This document shows positions 30,401-39,079 of a DNA stretch of 64,000 nucleotides, piece by piece (position 1 is the first letter of the stretch; every line of letters starts with the position of its first letter). Under the pieces are notes generated by a model. It searched no databases, had not been told where the DNA came from, and saw only the letters and a program-made list of their open reading frames with translations. Origin of the DNA: VRUE01 sp963702575 (GTDB lineage: Bacteria > Actinomycetota > Thermoleophilia > Solirubrobacterales > 70-9); contig CAVPCU010000002.1 in NCBI GenBank assembly GCA_963702575.1, positions 248,001-312,000 of the forward strand, written 5' to 3'. Made by a program: the position numbers and the translations under genes.

Positions 30401-31797
30401 TGAGCGAAGTCAGCACCGCCGCGGGCGCCTTCGCGGTCGGCCAGCGGGCGATCGGCGCGGGGATCCCCTTCGGGACGACGATCACCGCGGTCGGGCCCGG
30501 CACGCTGACCCTCTCGGCCAAGGCGACGAAAACGACCGCCAAAAGCTCAAAGCTGGAAGCGACGAGCGACTGCCTCGAAGCCGAGATGGCCTGCACGCTG
30601 GGGGTCTCCGAAGCGGTCGAAGGGGGTTCGGAGCCCGAAGGCGGGGGGCAGTTCTGGGCGGCGAGCGCCGATGGGTCGCGGGTCCTGTTCGCGGTCGGCA
30701 GCGGAAGGGAAAACCCCGAGGACCTCTACGAGCTCGACCTCGAAGGCGGCGCGCCGGTCCCGATCGCCAAAGGCGTGCGCGGCGTGCTCGGCACGAGCCG
30801 CGACCTCTCGCAGGTCTACTTCCTCAGCACCGAAGCGCTGAGCGGCGAAGGCGAAGAAGAAGCCAACAGCGAGGGCGCCTTCGCGCAGGCGGGGCGGCCC
30901 AACCTCTATCTATACAGGTCCGGGGGCGGGGTGAGCTTCATCGCGACGCTGTCGGCGGCCGATGCTCGCTATGACTACAAGGAGCGCCCCGCGCCGAGCG
31001 ACTCCAACCCCTACCTGCGGGCGGCGCGGGTGAGCGGCGACGGGGAAAGCGCCGCCTTCATCTCGGCCGCGAGCCTGACCAAGGGCTATGACAACACCGA
31101 CCTGGCGAGCGGGCGCCCCGACGCAGAGCTCTACCGCTACGACGCCGCAAGCGGGCGCCTCTCCTGCGCCTCCTGCGTGCCGAGCGGGGCGCGGCCGCTG
31201 GGCCAGGACCTCGGCGGCGACGCGGTCGAACCCGAATTCTGGGCCGCCGCGAAGCTCCCCTTCGCCGAGAACGAACTGCACCCCTCCCAGTCGCTCTCCG
31301 AAGACGGCACCCGGCTCTTCTTCGAAAGCTTCGGCCCGCTGGCCTCCGCCGACACCAACGGCAAAAAGGACGTCTATGAGTGGGAGGCGCCGGGGGCCGG
31401 CAGCTGCAGGGAATCCAACCCCGCCTTCAGCCCCCTCGACGAAGGCTGCCTGTTCCTGATCTCCTCCGGCCAGAGCCCCCAGGACTCCGAACTGCTCGAC
31501 GCCAGCCCTGAGGGCCGCGACGTCTTCATCCGCACCGGCTCCAGCCTCGCCCCCCAGGACCCCGGCTCCTTCGACGTCTATGACGCCCGCGCGGGCGGCG
31601 GCCTCCCGCCCCCGCCCGCGCCGCCGCAGCCCTGCGAAGGCGAAGCCTGCCAGAGCCCGCCGCCCCCGCCGGGCGAATCGACCCCCTCGAGCTTCCGCTT
31701 CAACGGCCCCGGCAACCCCAAGCCGCACAGGCACCGCAAGCACAAGCACAAGCGCAAACACGGGGCCAAACAGCGACACAGGGGGGCGCGGCGATGA
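27406..31797 (+). CDS. giant secreted beta-propeller / Ig / TolB-like protein (operon gene 1)
   Basis: 1463 residues from ATG 27406-27408 with GAGAGGAAG upstream. Signal peptide about 1-30. Residues about 35-330 form an NHL-type propeller (I-G-V-D-P-A-N-G-D-L-Y-V-A-D type blades). An FN3-like domain follows (about 405-500, L-Q-P-A-T-A-Y-R-Y-R-F), then a domain headed C-R-A-Y-E-M-V-S-P near 534, and two Ig-like domains with F-Q-W-L-R-D-G (about 725) and Y-R-W-Y-R-N-G (about 825). Next come a G-I-P-F-G-T-T-I turn and a WD40/TolB-like propeller from about 1080. The end is a Pro-rich linker with C-E-G-E-A-C-Q and a His/Lys/Arg tail without Cys. It heads the operon; the next gene overlaps by ATGA. 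Confidence 0.72.
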   Translation: MGHGKSHRRGVARVAFCIGVLLLALPAAAHAAPAPQPLWQRCDGGAEDVSCSIPRGIGVDPANGDLYVADQANQRIVEFTAWGQFVRTFGWGVANGTAEAQVCTVAASCRAGVEGGGAGQLAFPQGVAVDAGGNVYVSEPFANRVQKFDSEGHFLFMIGGQVNRTAAETLGRESEANLCPAPGHPADVCQAGVEGAANAQFGPPLAASFIATGTAPNDRLYVGDQKRVEVFNPDGTFKELFPDPEGLISAGGRVSSLAAGPSGGLYLAFQGKPNVTRFTSAGKLFCTAVVEKPTALAMAQTATGTPTGSLYLYDEATGEARQFSPGCADKEAPFAQGDVVRSTGLAASLACLNGTANPDLHLSNSDFGSSYFRAYGPAPEKPACTRPAYAPAIESSYALSVGADEAELRAEINPRFSPDTAYRVQYGTAACVKAGGWEAPCVAAQPAAPASLGAQAVDFPTTTPSVFLGSLQPATAYRYRFLATSHCKEAEPEAICTGAGAEHSFTTYPAPAIGGGCPNEALRGGASAALPDCRAYEMVSPVEKAGGDVLVQEDLRGPAERSQSSTSGDRFTYSSLRAFPGAAGAPFTSQYIAERGAGGWTNHDISPPRGQTVGLTSGGRGEFELFSADLCNAWLDHYAGTAPPLAGGEPFGSTLYRRSDCGASAGTYTVIGKDVLGREPVFQGASAGGGTAIFAEQGHLTQDVAVSTSEKPLGCRSTATAPSVSFQWLRDGEAIAGATSASYAIEPTEDAGKTIQCRLTVGGEGGLGSTQAANPAWVISPYPASPPPLAPAQIAAPTTNAPLAVGGAGGQLLSCDHGQWGGSPAFAYRWYRNGAPLAGANNPQYTVQAADLASAAAFQCEVRAENTGGTVVESSGLLLTSPAPEVPVARPDSFGDPFGGNQVVYAAGANGLRSVCVLPGGEQSRGCMAGRRVATDPKLGGGNLIEGALSAAGSRAFWTDGVQGEGRIYVRENPSEPQSALADGQASGAGRRTSGAEEVSEVSTAAGAFAVGQRAIGAGIPFGTTITAVGPGTLTLSAKATKTTAKSSKLEATSDCLEAEMACTLGVSEAVEGGSEPEGGGQFWAASADGSRVLFAVGSGRENPEDLYELDLEGGAPVPIAKGVRGVLGTSRDLSQVYFLSTEALSGEGEEEANSEGAFAQAGRPNLYLYRSGGGVSFIATLSAADARYDYKERPAPSDSNPYLRAARVSGDGESAAFISAASLTKGYDNTDLASGRPDAELYRYDAASGRLSCASCVPSGARPLGQDLGGDAVEPEFWAAAKLPFAENELHPSQSLSEDGTRLFFESFGPLASADTNGKKDVYEWEAPGAGSCRESNPAFSPLDEGCLFLISSGQSPQDSELLDASPEGRDVFIRTGSSLAPQDPGSFDVYDARAGGGLPPPPAPPQPCEGEACQSPPPPPGESTPSSFRFNGPGNPKPHRHRKHKHKRKHGAKQRHRGARR

Positions 31798-34622
31798 TCG
31801 GGCGCATCTGCACGCTCCTCGCGGCGGCGCTGCTGGCGGCGCTGCTCAGCGCCGCCTCGGCCGCGGCCTTCGGCCTCAAGCACTTCGACGTGAGGATCGT
31901 CGACGAACACGGCGAACCGGCGATGCACGCCGGCACCCACCCCTTCGGGCTCGAAACCGAGTTCGAGCTGGAAACCGAACACACCGCCGAATTCGGCGAA
32001 CTGCCCGCCGGGCAGCTGAAGGAAACGACCGGCCAGCTGCCGGTCGGCCTGACCGGCTCCCCCTACGCGGTGCCCCAGTGCGAAGGCGTCGCCTTTGCGA
32101 CGATCGTCGAAGAAGGCGGGATCGAACGGCCCGACTGCCCCGACAGCTCGGTCGTGGGCCTGGTCAAGATCAGCGCCGCGCTCGGCGACGGCACCCCGGT
32201 CAAACTCGACACCCCCCTCTACAACCTCGTCCCGCCGCCCGGCGTGGCGGCGAAACTCGGCTTCCTGCCCTACCACGCCTCGCCGCTGACGATCGACGTC
32301 GGGATCAAGGACACCCCCCCCTACAACGCCGTGATCTCGGCCGTCAACGTGACCCAGACCGCGCGCGTGCTCGGCTTCACCGCCACGGTCTGGGGGGACC
32401 CCTCGAGCGAAATCCACAACGAAGAACGCGGCTCCTGCGGGCTGTTTTTGGAACTCAATATCCCGCTCAAAACCGAAGGGCCCCCCTGCACGACCTCCAA
32501 CCCCAACACCCCCTTCCTCACCCTGCCGCGCAGCTGCGAAGGCCCGCTGCCGTTCAGCTTCGACGCGCTCTCGTGGACGGGGGAGAGCTCCCACGTGAGC
32601 GTGCTCAGCCACGACAACTCCCTACCGCCCGTGCCCCTGGGGGTAGGCCGCTGCGACCAGGTCGGCTTCACCCCCGCGATCGGCTCGCTGCCGACCACCA
32701 CCGAGGCGAGCGCCCCCTCGGGCCTTGACTTCGGCCTGGACCTCGACAACCCCGGCCTCACCAACCCCGAAGGGACCTCGCGCTCGGACTTAAAGAAGGC
32801 CGTCGTCACCCTGCCCAAGGGGATGACGATCAACCCCTCCCAGGCCGAAGGGCTCGCGGTCTGCTCCGAAGCGCAGTTCGAAGCCGAAACCGCCCAGAGC
32901 CAGTTCGGCGCCGGCTGCCCCGCGGCCTCCAAGATCGGCACGACCGAAGTCGAAACCCCGCTCCTTGGGAACAAGACCCTGAAGGGCTCGCTGTTCGTCG
33001 CCAAGCCCTTCGCCAACCCCTTCGGCACCCTGATCGGCCTCTACATGACCTTCAAGGAACCGCAGCTGGGGATCGGGATCAGGGTCGCCGGCAAGGTCGA
33101 ACCGGACCCGAGGACCGGCCAGCTGATCGCGACCTTCGACGACCTGCCCCAGCAGCCCTTCTCCCACTTTCGCCTGCACTTCCGCGAAGGCGGCCGCAGC
33201 CCGCTGATAACCCCGCCGAGCTGCGGCACCTACACGACCAGGGCGGTCTTCACCCCCTGGGCCAACCCGCAGGCCCCGGTCGAAGTCAGCGCTCCCTTCC
33301 AGATCGCCTCGGGGGTCGGCGGCGGCCCCTGCCCGGCGGGCTCCACGCCGCCCTTCCAGCCGGACTTCATCGCCGGCACCGCCAGCAACCAGGCCGGCTC
33401 CTACTCCCCCTTCTACACCCGCCTCACCCGCCGCGACGGGGACCAGGACCTGACCCGCTTCTCCGCCACCCTGCCGCTGGGCCTGGTCGCCCGCCTCGCC
33501 GGGGTAAGCCGCTGCCCCGACGCCCAGATCTCCCTGGCCAAGGCCAAGACCGGGCTGGCCGAGCTCGCCAGCCCGAGCTGTCCGCTCAACTCCCTGATCG
33601 GCACGCTCCAGGCCGGCGCGGGAGTCGGCTCGGAGCTCACCTACGTCTCGGGCCGCGTCTACCTGGCCGGCCCCTACAACGGCGCCCCGCTCAGCGTGGT
33701 CGAGATCGTCCCCGCCGTCGCCGGCCCCTTCGACGTCGGCACCGTCGTCGTCCGCCAGGCGCTTGCGATCGACCCTCGCAGCGGCGAGGTCAGGGTCGAT
33801 GGCGCCCGCTCTGACCCGATCCCCCACATCCTCGCCGGCATCCCGCTCTCGGTCAGGGACATCCGGGTCAACGTCGACCGCTCCGGCTTCACCCTCAACC
33901 CGACCAGCTGCGAACCCTCCCAGGTCGCCGCCACGCTGTGGGGGGGAGGGGCTGACCCCTTCAGTTCTGCCGATGACTCCCCGTTCTCCCTCAACGCCCC
34001 CTTCCAGGCCGCCGGCTGCCAGAGCCTCGGGTTCAAACCCGCCCTCTCCCTGAAGCTGAAGGGCGGCGCCAAGCGGGGCAAGTTCCCCAAGCTGACCGGC
34101 GTCTACACGCCGCGCCCCGGCGACGCGAACCTCTCAGGTCTGGTCCTGCGCCTGCCGCACTCCGCCTTCTTGGAACAGGGCCACTTCAAGACGATCTGCA
34201 CCAGGGTTCAGTTCGCGGCGGGGGCGGGCAACGGCGCCGGCTGCCCGGCCGCCTCGATCTACGGCCAGGCCACCGCGTATACGCCGCTGCTGAGCGAACC
34301 CCTCAGCGGCAACGTCTACCTCCGCTCCTCCGACCACAACCTGCCCGACCTGGTCGCCGCCCTGCACGGGTTGGTCGACGTCGAAGCGGTGGCCAGGATC
34401 GACTCCTCCCACGGCGGCATCAGGGCGACCTTCTCCGAAACCCCCGACGCGCCCCTGGAAAAGGTCGTGGTGAAGATGCAGGGCGGCAAGAAGGGCCTGA
34501 TCGTCAACAGCACCGATCTCTGCACCCGCCCCCACCGGGCAAACCTCCACCTCTCCGCCCACAACGGCAAGGAACTATCGACCGACCCGTTGGTGCGGGC
34601 GCAGTGCGGGAGGCGGCGGTGA
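31794..34622 (+). CDS. secreted three-module Cys-paired protein (operon gene 2)
   Basis: 942 residues from ATG 31794-31796, overlapping the previous stop by 4 nt (ATGA). Signal peptide about 1-25. An N-terminal domain carries A-G-T-H-P-F near residue 45. The protein then repeats one module three times, each marked by a strand with L-P-x-G or L-P-x-S, then C-P-[AL]-[AN]-S-x-[IY]-G (residues about 376, 596 and 818), a G-x-[LV]-[FY] strand, and a closing P-x-S-C or S-T-D-L-C. The last residues are R-A-Q-C-G-R-R-R. No known family was recognised; predicted beta-sandwich modules held by disulfides. It pairs with the giant gene before it, and this two-gene unit recurs. Confidence 0.65.
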   Translation: MIGRICTLLAAALLAALLSAASAAAFGLKHFDVRIVDEHGEPAMHAGTHPFGLETEFELETEHTAEFGELPAGQLKETTGQLPVGLTGSPYAVPQCEGVAFATIVEEGGIERPDCPDSSVVGLVKISAALGDGTPVKLDTPLYNLVPPPGVAAKLGFLPYHASPLTIDVGIKDTPPYNAVISAVNVTQTARVLGFTATVWGDPSSEIHNEERGSCGLFLELNIPLKTEGPPCTTSNPNTPFLTLPRSCEGPLPFSFDALSWTGESSHVSVLSHDNSLPPVPLGVGRCDQVGFTPAIGSLPTTTEASAPSGLDFGLDLDNPGLTNPEGTSRSDLKKAVVTLPKGMTINPSQAEGLAVCSEAQFEAETAQSQFGAGCPAASKIGTTEVETPLLGNKTLKGSLFVAKPFANPFGTLIGLYMTFKEPQLGIGIRVAGKVEPDPRTGQLIATFDDLPQQPFSHFRLHFREGGRSPLITPPSCGTYTTRAVFTPWANPQAPVEVSAPFQIASGVGGGPCPAGSTPPFQPDFIAGTASNQAGSYSPFYTRLTRRDGDQDLTRFSATLPLGLVARLAGVSRCPDAQISLAKAKTGLAELASPSCPLNSLIGTLQAGAGVGSELTYVSGRVYLAGPYNGAPLSVVEIVPAVAGPFDVGTVVVRQALAIDPRSGEVRVDGARSDPIPHILAGIPLSVRDIRVNVDRSGFTLNPTSCEPSQVAATLWGGGADPFSSADDSPFSLNAPFQAAGCQSLGFKPALSLKLKGGAKRGKFPKLTGVYTPRPGDANLSGLVLRLPHSAFLEQGHFKTICTRVQFAAGAGNGAGCPAASIYGQATAYTPLLSEPLSGNVYLRSSDHNLPDLVAALHGLVDVEAVARIDSSHGGIRATFSETPDAPLEKVVVKMQGGKKGLIVNSTDLCTRPHRANLHLSAHNGKELSTDPLVRAQCGRRR

Positions 34623-34630
34623 GGGCCCGG
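34487..34630 (+). repeat. 144-bp junction repeat, copy 1
   Basis: The end of gene 2 plus the start of gene 3. The same 144 bp recurs at 41763-41906, 49096-49239 and 61984-62127 with at most a single-base difference seen, although the genes on either side may be well diverged. Confidence 0.85.
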
Positions 34631-37600
34631 GAGGGAGATAGCTTGAGAGGGATAGGGAGCGTGGGAGCGGGCGCGTTGTTGCGGCGCGCGGCTGTTGTGC
34701 TGGCGGCGGGGGCTGCTCTGCTGACGGTCACTGCTGCTGGGGCTTCGGCTGCTCAGGGCCCCCAGTCGCTCTGGCAGCGCTGCGACGGCGGTGCGGAAGA
34801 TCTCCGATGTGTTCTTCCGAATGGAATTGGCGTTAACCCGGCCAACGGCAGCCTTTATGTCTCTGACCAGGCCAATCGACGTGTAGACGAGTTCAGCGCT
34901 TGGGGGGAGTTCGTCAGGGCCTTCGGCTGGGGCGTCGCGGACGGCTCGCCCGAAGCGCAGGTCTGCACCGTCGCCGCCAGCTGCAGAGCGGGGATCGAAG
35001 GCGGCGGCGCCGGTCAGTTCAAAGTCCCGCAGGGGGTTGCCGTCGATACGAGCGGCAATGTCTATGTCTACGACGATGTCGACAACCGTGTACAGAAATT
35101 CGACTCAGAAGGCCACTTCCTGCTGATGTTCGGCGGCAACGTCAACAAGACCAAAAGCGAAGAAGGGGGCTCAACCGAAGCGCAGCGAAACCTCTGCGCC
35201 GCCGGCTCGGGCGACGTCTGCCAGGCGGGCACCCTGGGCGCCGGCAAAGGCCAGTTCAACGTCTCAACGCCGACCTCCGCGGTCGCGCTCGGCCCCGCCG
35301 CGGCCAATCGCCTCTACGTCGGCGACAAAGGACGGATCCAGGTCTTCAACACCGAAGGCCACTACCTCGAAGACGTCCCCGACCCCGAAGGCCTGATCGC
35401 AGCCGGCGGCCTGGTCCAGTCCCTCGCCGCCGGCCCCTCGGGCGGCCTCTACCTCGACTTCCAGGGAAAGCCCAACGCCCTGCGCCTCACCTCGGCCGGC
35501 AAGAAGTCCTGCGAAACCGTCGGCGTCGCCAAGCCCACCGCCCTCGCCATGGCCCAGACCGCGACCGGCACCCCCACCGGCAGCCTCTACCTCTATGACG
35601 AAGCGACCGGCGAGGCCCGCCAGTTCAGCTCCTCCTGTGCCGACAAAGAAGCGCCCTTCGGCAAAGGCGACGTGGCCAGCTCGACCGGGATTGCGGCGAG
35701 CACGGCCTGCTTCGACAGCAGCACCAACGTCGATGTTTACCTCTCCAACACGACTTTCAGCGGCGCCTTCGTCCGCGCCTACGGACCCGCACCGGACAAA
35801 ACAGCCTGCACCAAACCCCTCTTCGCGCCCGAAATAGTCAGCCAGTACGCGCTCTCGGTCACTACGAGCGAAGCCCGACTTCAGGCCCAGATCAACCCGC
35901 GCTTCTACCCAGACACCACCTACCAGGTGCGCTACGCGACGGCGGCCTGCATCGAAGCCGAAGGCTGGAACGGCTCCTGCGTGAAGGAAGAACCGGCCTC
36001 GCCGGCCCTGCTCGGGGCACCGGCGTTCGATTTCCCCTTCACCAGCGCCGAGGTCTTCCTCAGCGGCCTGCAGCCGGCCACCGCCTACCGCTACCGCTTC
36101 GTCGCCCAGAGCATCGGCGGAGGGCCGACGGAAGGCGCCGAACGCGCCTTCACCACCTTCCCGTCGCCCGCGGGCGGGGGAGCCTGCGCCAACACGGCCA
36201 TCCGCCTCGGCGCCTCGGCGCTACTGCCCGATTGCCGCGCCTATGAGATGGTCAGCCCTGTCGACAAGGAAGGCGCCGACATCCTGGTCCAGGGCGACGC
36301 CGCCGGCCGCCCCGCCCAGCGCAACCAGAGCGCCGAATCGGGCGACAGGTTCACCTTCTCGGCCTTCCGCGCCTTCGGCGACGCCCAGGGCGCCCCCTTC
36401 GTCTCCCAATACATCGCCAACCGCACGCCCTCGGGCTGGTCGAGCGAGAACATCTCGCCGCCGCGCGGGATCGGCTTCGGCGGGCCCTTCCCCGGCGGGT
36501 TCGCCGAATTCCAGCTCTTCTCACCGGACCTCTGCAGCGCCTGGATCGACCACTACTCGGGCACGGCGCCACCGCTGGCGGCCGGTGCTGCGCCCCTGAA
36601 CCTGAACCTCTACCGGCGCTCGGATTGCGGCGCGGGGGCGGGCGGCTATGAAACGCTCAGCAAGATCGTCGGCGGGGCCGAGATAGCGCCGGTGAAGGGC
36701 CTTTCGGCGGACGGCGGCACGGCGATCTTCAGGGACAGGGGCCACCTGAGCCAGGATGCGGCGACGCGGGCCAGCGCGGCGGAAAAATTCAGCTGCGAAT
36801 CCCCCACTCCGGTGAAAACGAAATCGCCCGCCTTCCAGTGGCTGCGCGACGGCAGCCCGATCGGCGGCGCCAGCGCCGCCCAATACAGCGTCAACCCCGC
36901 CGAAGACGCCGGCCACACGATCCAGTGCCGGCTGACGGTTAGCGAAGGCGGCGCCGGCTCGACCGCGGTCGCGACCCCCGCCTGGGTGATCGAACCCTAT
37001 CCGGCGACCCAGCCGCCGCTGGCGCCGGAGCAGATCGCCGCTCCGACTTCCAGCGGCACGCTTGAAGTCGGAGCGGCGGGAGGGCAGACGCTCAGCTGTG
37101 ACCCAGGCGCCTGGCAAGGGGCCTCGAGCTTCGCCTACCAGTGGTATCGCAACGGCACCCCCCTGGCGGGCGCCACCAACCCCCAATACACCGTCCAACC
37201 CGCCGACCTCACCAGCGCCGCCTTCTTCCAGTGCGAGGTGGGCGGCGAGGACGGCGAAGCCTCGGGCGGCACCGTGGTGGCGACGAGCGAAGTGCTGGCA
37301 ACCGACCCGGCGCCGGGCGCGCCGATCGCGCGGCCGAACATGTCAAGCGAAAACCTGGTCCTCTACGCCGCCCACGGAAAAGGTCAGCTGCGGGCGGTCT
37401 GCATCCTACCCGGAGGGACGCAGAGCAGTGGCTGCGCAGCCGGGACCGCTTCCAAGTTCCTCCCCGAGGGGCGGCGCGACCAGGTGGTCGGGGCTCTCTC
37501 CGCCGACGGCTCGCGGGCTTTCTGGACCAACTCCCCCCAGGATGTTGGGCGGATCTATGAGCGCGAGAACCCGACCCAGCCGCAGAGCGCATTGGCGCAC

Positions 37601-39079
37601 GGCCGAGCGGTGGGAGCCGGCGAACGGACCCTGGGCTCAAACGAAGTCAAAGCGCTGACCACGACCTCGGGCGCCTTCGCGGTCGGCCAGACGCTCAGCG
37701 GCGAAGGGATCCCCCCCGGGACGACGATCGTCTCGGGGGGAGCGGGGACGCTGACGCTCTCGGCCAACGCGACGAAAAGCACGACGGCTCCCCTCGAAGC
37801 GACGAGCGAATGCACCGAAGCGCAGAAGGCCTGCACGGTGGGGGTGTCGGAAGCGGTCGAAGAACCGGAAAACAGCTCGCGCTTCTGGGCGGCGAGCGCG
37901 GACGGGGGCCGGGTCCTTTTCACCTCCGGCCCGCCCGGGGTCGAACACCCGACCAAGCTCTATGAATTCGAAACGGCAAGCGCGACGGCGAGCCAGATCG
38001 CCGGCGAAGTCCTCGGCGTGCTCGGGCAGAGCAAGGACCTCTCGCGGATCTACTTCGTCTCCAAAGAAGAGCTGACCGGCGCAGAAGAAAACAGCGAGGG
38101 GGCGGCGGCGCAGGCGGGGCAGCCGAACCTCTATCTGCGCCGGGGTGGCTCGCTGAGCTTCGTCGCGACGCTCGCGGCGACCGACGCGCAGTATGAAATT
38201 GACCGCAGGCTCTCGCCCGTGAACATCCAGCCCTACCTGCACGGCGCCCGGGTCAGCGGGGACGGGGAGAGCGCCGCCTTCATCTCGACCGCGCAGCTGA
38301 CGGAATACGACAACACCGACATCTCGAGCGGGCAGCCAGACGCCGAGGTCTACCTCTATGACGCACGGGCGAAGAAGCTCCTGTGCGCCTCCTGCAACCC
38401 GGGCGGAGCGCGGCCGGTGGGGCGCAACCTCACCCTTCGAGGCGGCGGCGGCAGCAGCGAAGAACAGTACTGGGGCGCCGCGACCCTCCCATACATCGGC
38501 AACGAGCTCTACTTCTCCCACTTCCTCTCCGAAGACGGCAGGCGCCTCTTCTTCCACAGCTTCGGCCCGCTCGCCCGGGGCGACACCAACGGCAAGCAGG
38601 ACGTCTATGAGTGGGAGGCCACGGGCGCCGGCAGCTGCACCGAATCGGTCCCCTCCTTCAGCCCCCAAGACGAAGGCTGCCTCAGCCTGATCTCCACGGG
38701 CGAGAGCCCCCAGGAATCCGAACTGCTCGACGCCAGCCCCGACGGCCGCGACGTCTTCTTCAAGACCGGCCAGAGCCTGGTCGGCCAGGACCCCGGCCAG
38801 TTCGACGTCTATGACGCCCGCGTGGAAGGCGGCTTCGCGCCGCCGCCCCCGCCGACGCCCCCCTGCGAAGGCGAAGCCTGCCAGGGCCCGCCGCCGCCGC
38901 CGGCCGAACTGACCCCGTCAAGCTCCACCTTCCAGGGCGCCGAAAACCCGGCGCCGCAAAAGCCGCCCCGCTGCGCGAAGAACCGGCGCCGGGTGGTACG
39001 CGGCGGCAAACCCCGCTGCGTGAAGAAGCAAAGCCAACACCGACGAGCGCAGCGCCGCAACGGGAGGGCCGCACGATGA
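34619..39079 (+). CDS. giant secreted beta-propeller / Ig / TolB-like protein (operon gene 3)
   Basis: 1486 residues from GTG 34619-34621, which overlaps the previous stop as GTGA and has GGGAGG 5 nt upstream; GTG 34604 and TTG 34643 are alternatives. A Paralogue of gene 1 with the same domain order: signal peptide (cleavage near G-A-S-A-A), NHL propeller, FN3-like domain, Y-E-M-V-S-P (about 541), Ig-like domains (about 738 and 839), G-I-P-P-G-T-T-I, TolB-like propeller, Pro-rich linker with C-E-G-E-A-C-Q (about 1416). The tail has two Cys 14 residues apart (C-A-K-N ... K-P-R-C) in an Arg/Lys-rich context. The propeller half is nearly identical to gene 5 in several stretches. Confidence 0.72.
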   Translation: MRAREGDSLRGIGSVGAGALLRRAAVVLAAGAALLTVTAAGASAAQGPQSLWQRCDGGAEDLRCVLPNGIGVNPANGSLYVSDQANRRVDEFSAWGEFVRAFGWGVADGSPEAQVCTVAASCRAGIEGGGAGQFKVPQGVAVDTSGNVYVYDDVDNRVQKFDSEGHFLLMFGGNVNKTKSEEGGSTEAQRNLCAAGSGDVCQAGTLGAGKGQFNVSTPTSAVALGPAAANRLYVGDKGRIQVFNTEGHYLEDVPDPEGLIAAGGLVQSLAAGPSGGLYLDFQGKPNALRLTSAGKKSCETVGVAKPTALAMAQTATGTPTGSLYLYDEATGEARQFSSSCADKEAPFGKGDVASSTGIAASTACFDSSTNVDVYLSNTTFSGAFVRAYGPAPDKTACTKPLFAPEIVSQYALSVTTSEARLQAQINPRFYPDTTYQVRYATAACIEAEGWNGSCVKEEPASPALLGAPAFDFPFTSAEVFLSGLQPATAYRYRFVAQSIGGGPTEGAERAFTTFPSPAGGGACANTAIRLGASALLPDCRAYEMVSPVDKEGADILVQGDAAGRPAQRNQSAESGDRFTFSAFRAFGDAQGAPFVSQYIANRTPSGWSSENISPPRGIGFGGPFPGGFAEFQLFSPDLCSAWIDHYSGTAPPLAAGAAPLNLNLYRRSDCGAGAGGYETLSKIVGGAEIAPVKGLSADGGTAIFRDRGHLSQDAATRASAAEKFSCESPTPVKTKSPAFQWLRDGSPIGGASAAQYSVNPAEDAGHTIQCRLTVSEGGAGSTAVATPAWVIEPYPATQPPLAPEQIAAPTSSGTLEVGAAGGQTLSCDPGAWQGASSFAYQWYRNGTPLAGATNPQYTVQPADLTSAAFFQCEVGGEDGEASGGTVVATSEVLATDPAPGAPIARPNMSSENLVLYAAHGKGQLRAVCILPGGTQSSGCAAGTASKFLPEGRRDQVVGALSADGSRAFWTNSPQDVGRIYERENPTQPQSALAHGRAVGAGERTLGSNEVKALTTTSGAFAVGQTLSGEGIPPGTTIVSGGAGTLTLSANATKSTTAPLEATSECTEAQKACTVGVSEAVEEPENSSRFWAASADGGRVLFTSGPPGVEHPTKLYEFETASATASQIAGEVLGVLGQSKDLSRIYFVSKEELTGAEENSEGAAAQAGQPNLYLRRGGSLSFVATLAATDAQYEIDRRLSPVNIQPYLHGARVSGDGESAAFISTAQLTEYDNTDISSGQPDAEVYLYDARAKKLLCASCNPGGARPVGRNLTLRGGGGSSEEQYWGAATLPYIGNELYFSHFLSEDGRRLFFHSFGPLARGDTNGKQDVYEWEATGAGSCTESVPSFSPQDEGCLSLISTGESPQESELLDASPDGRDVFFKTGQSLVGQDPGQFDVYDARVEGGFAPPPPPTPPCEGEACQGPPPPPAELTPSSSTFQGAENPAPQKPPRCAKNRRRVVRGGKPRCVKKQSQHRRAQRRNGRAAR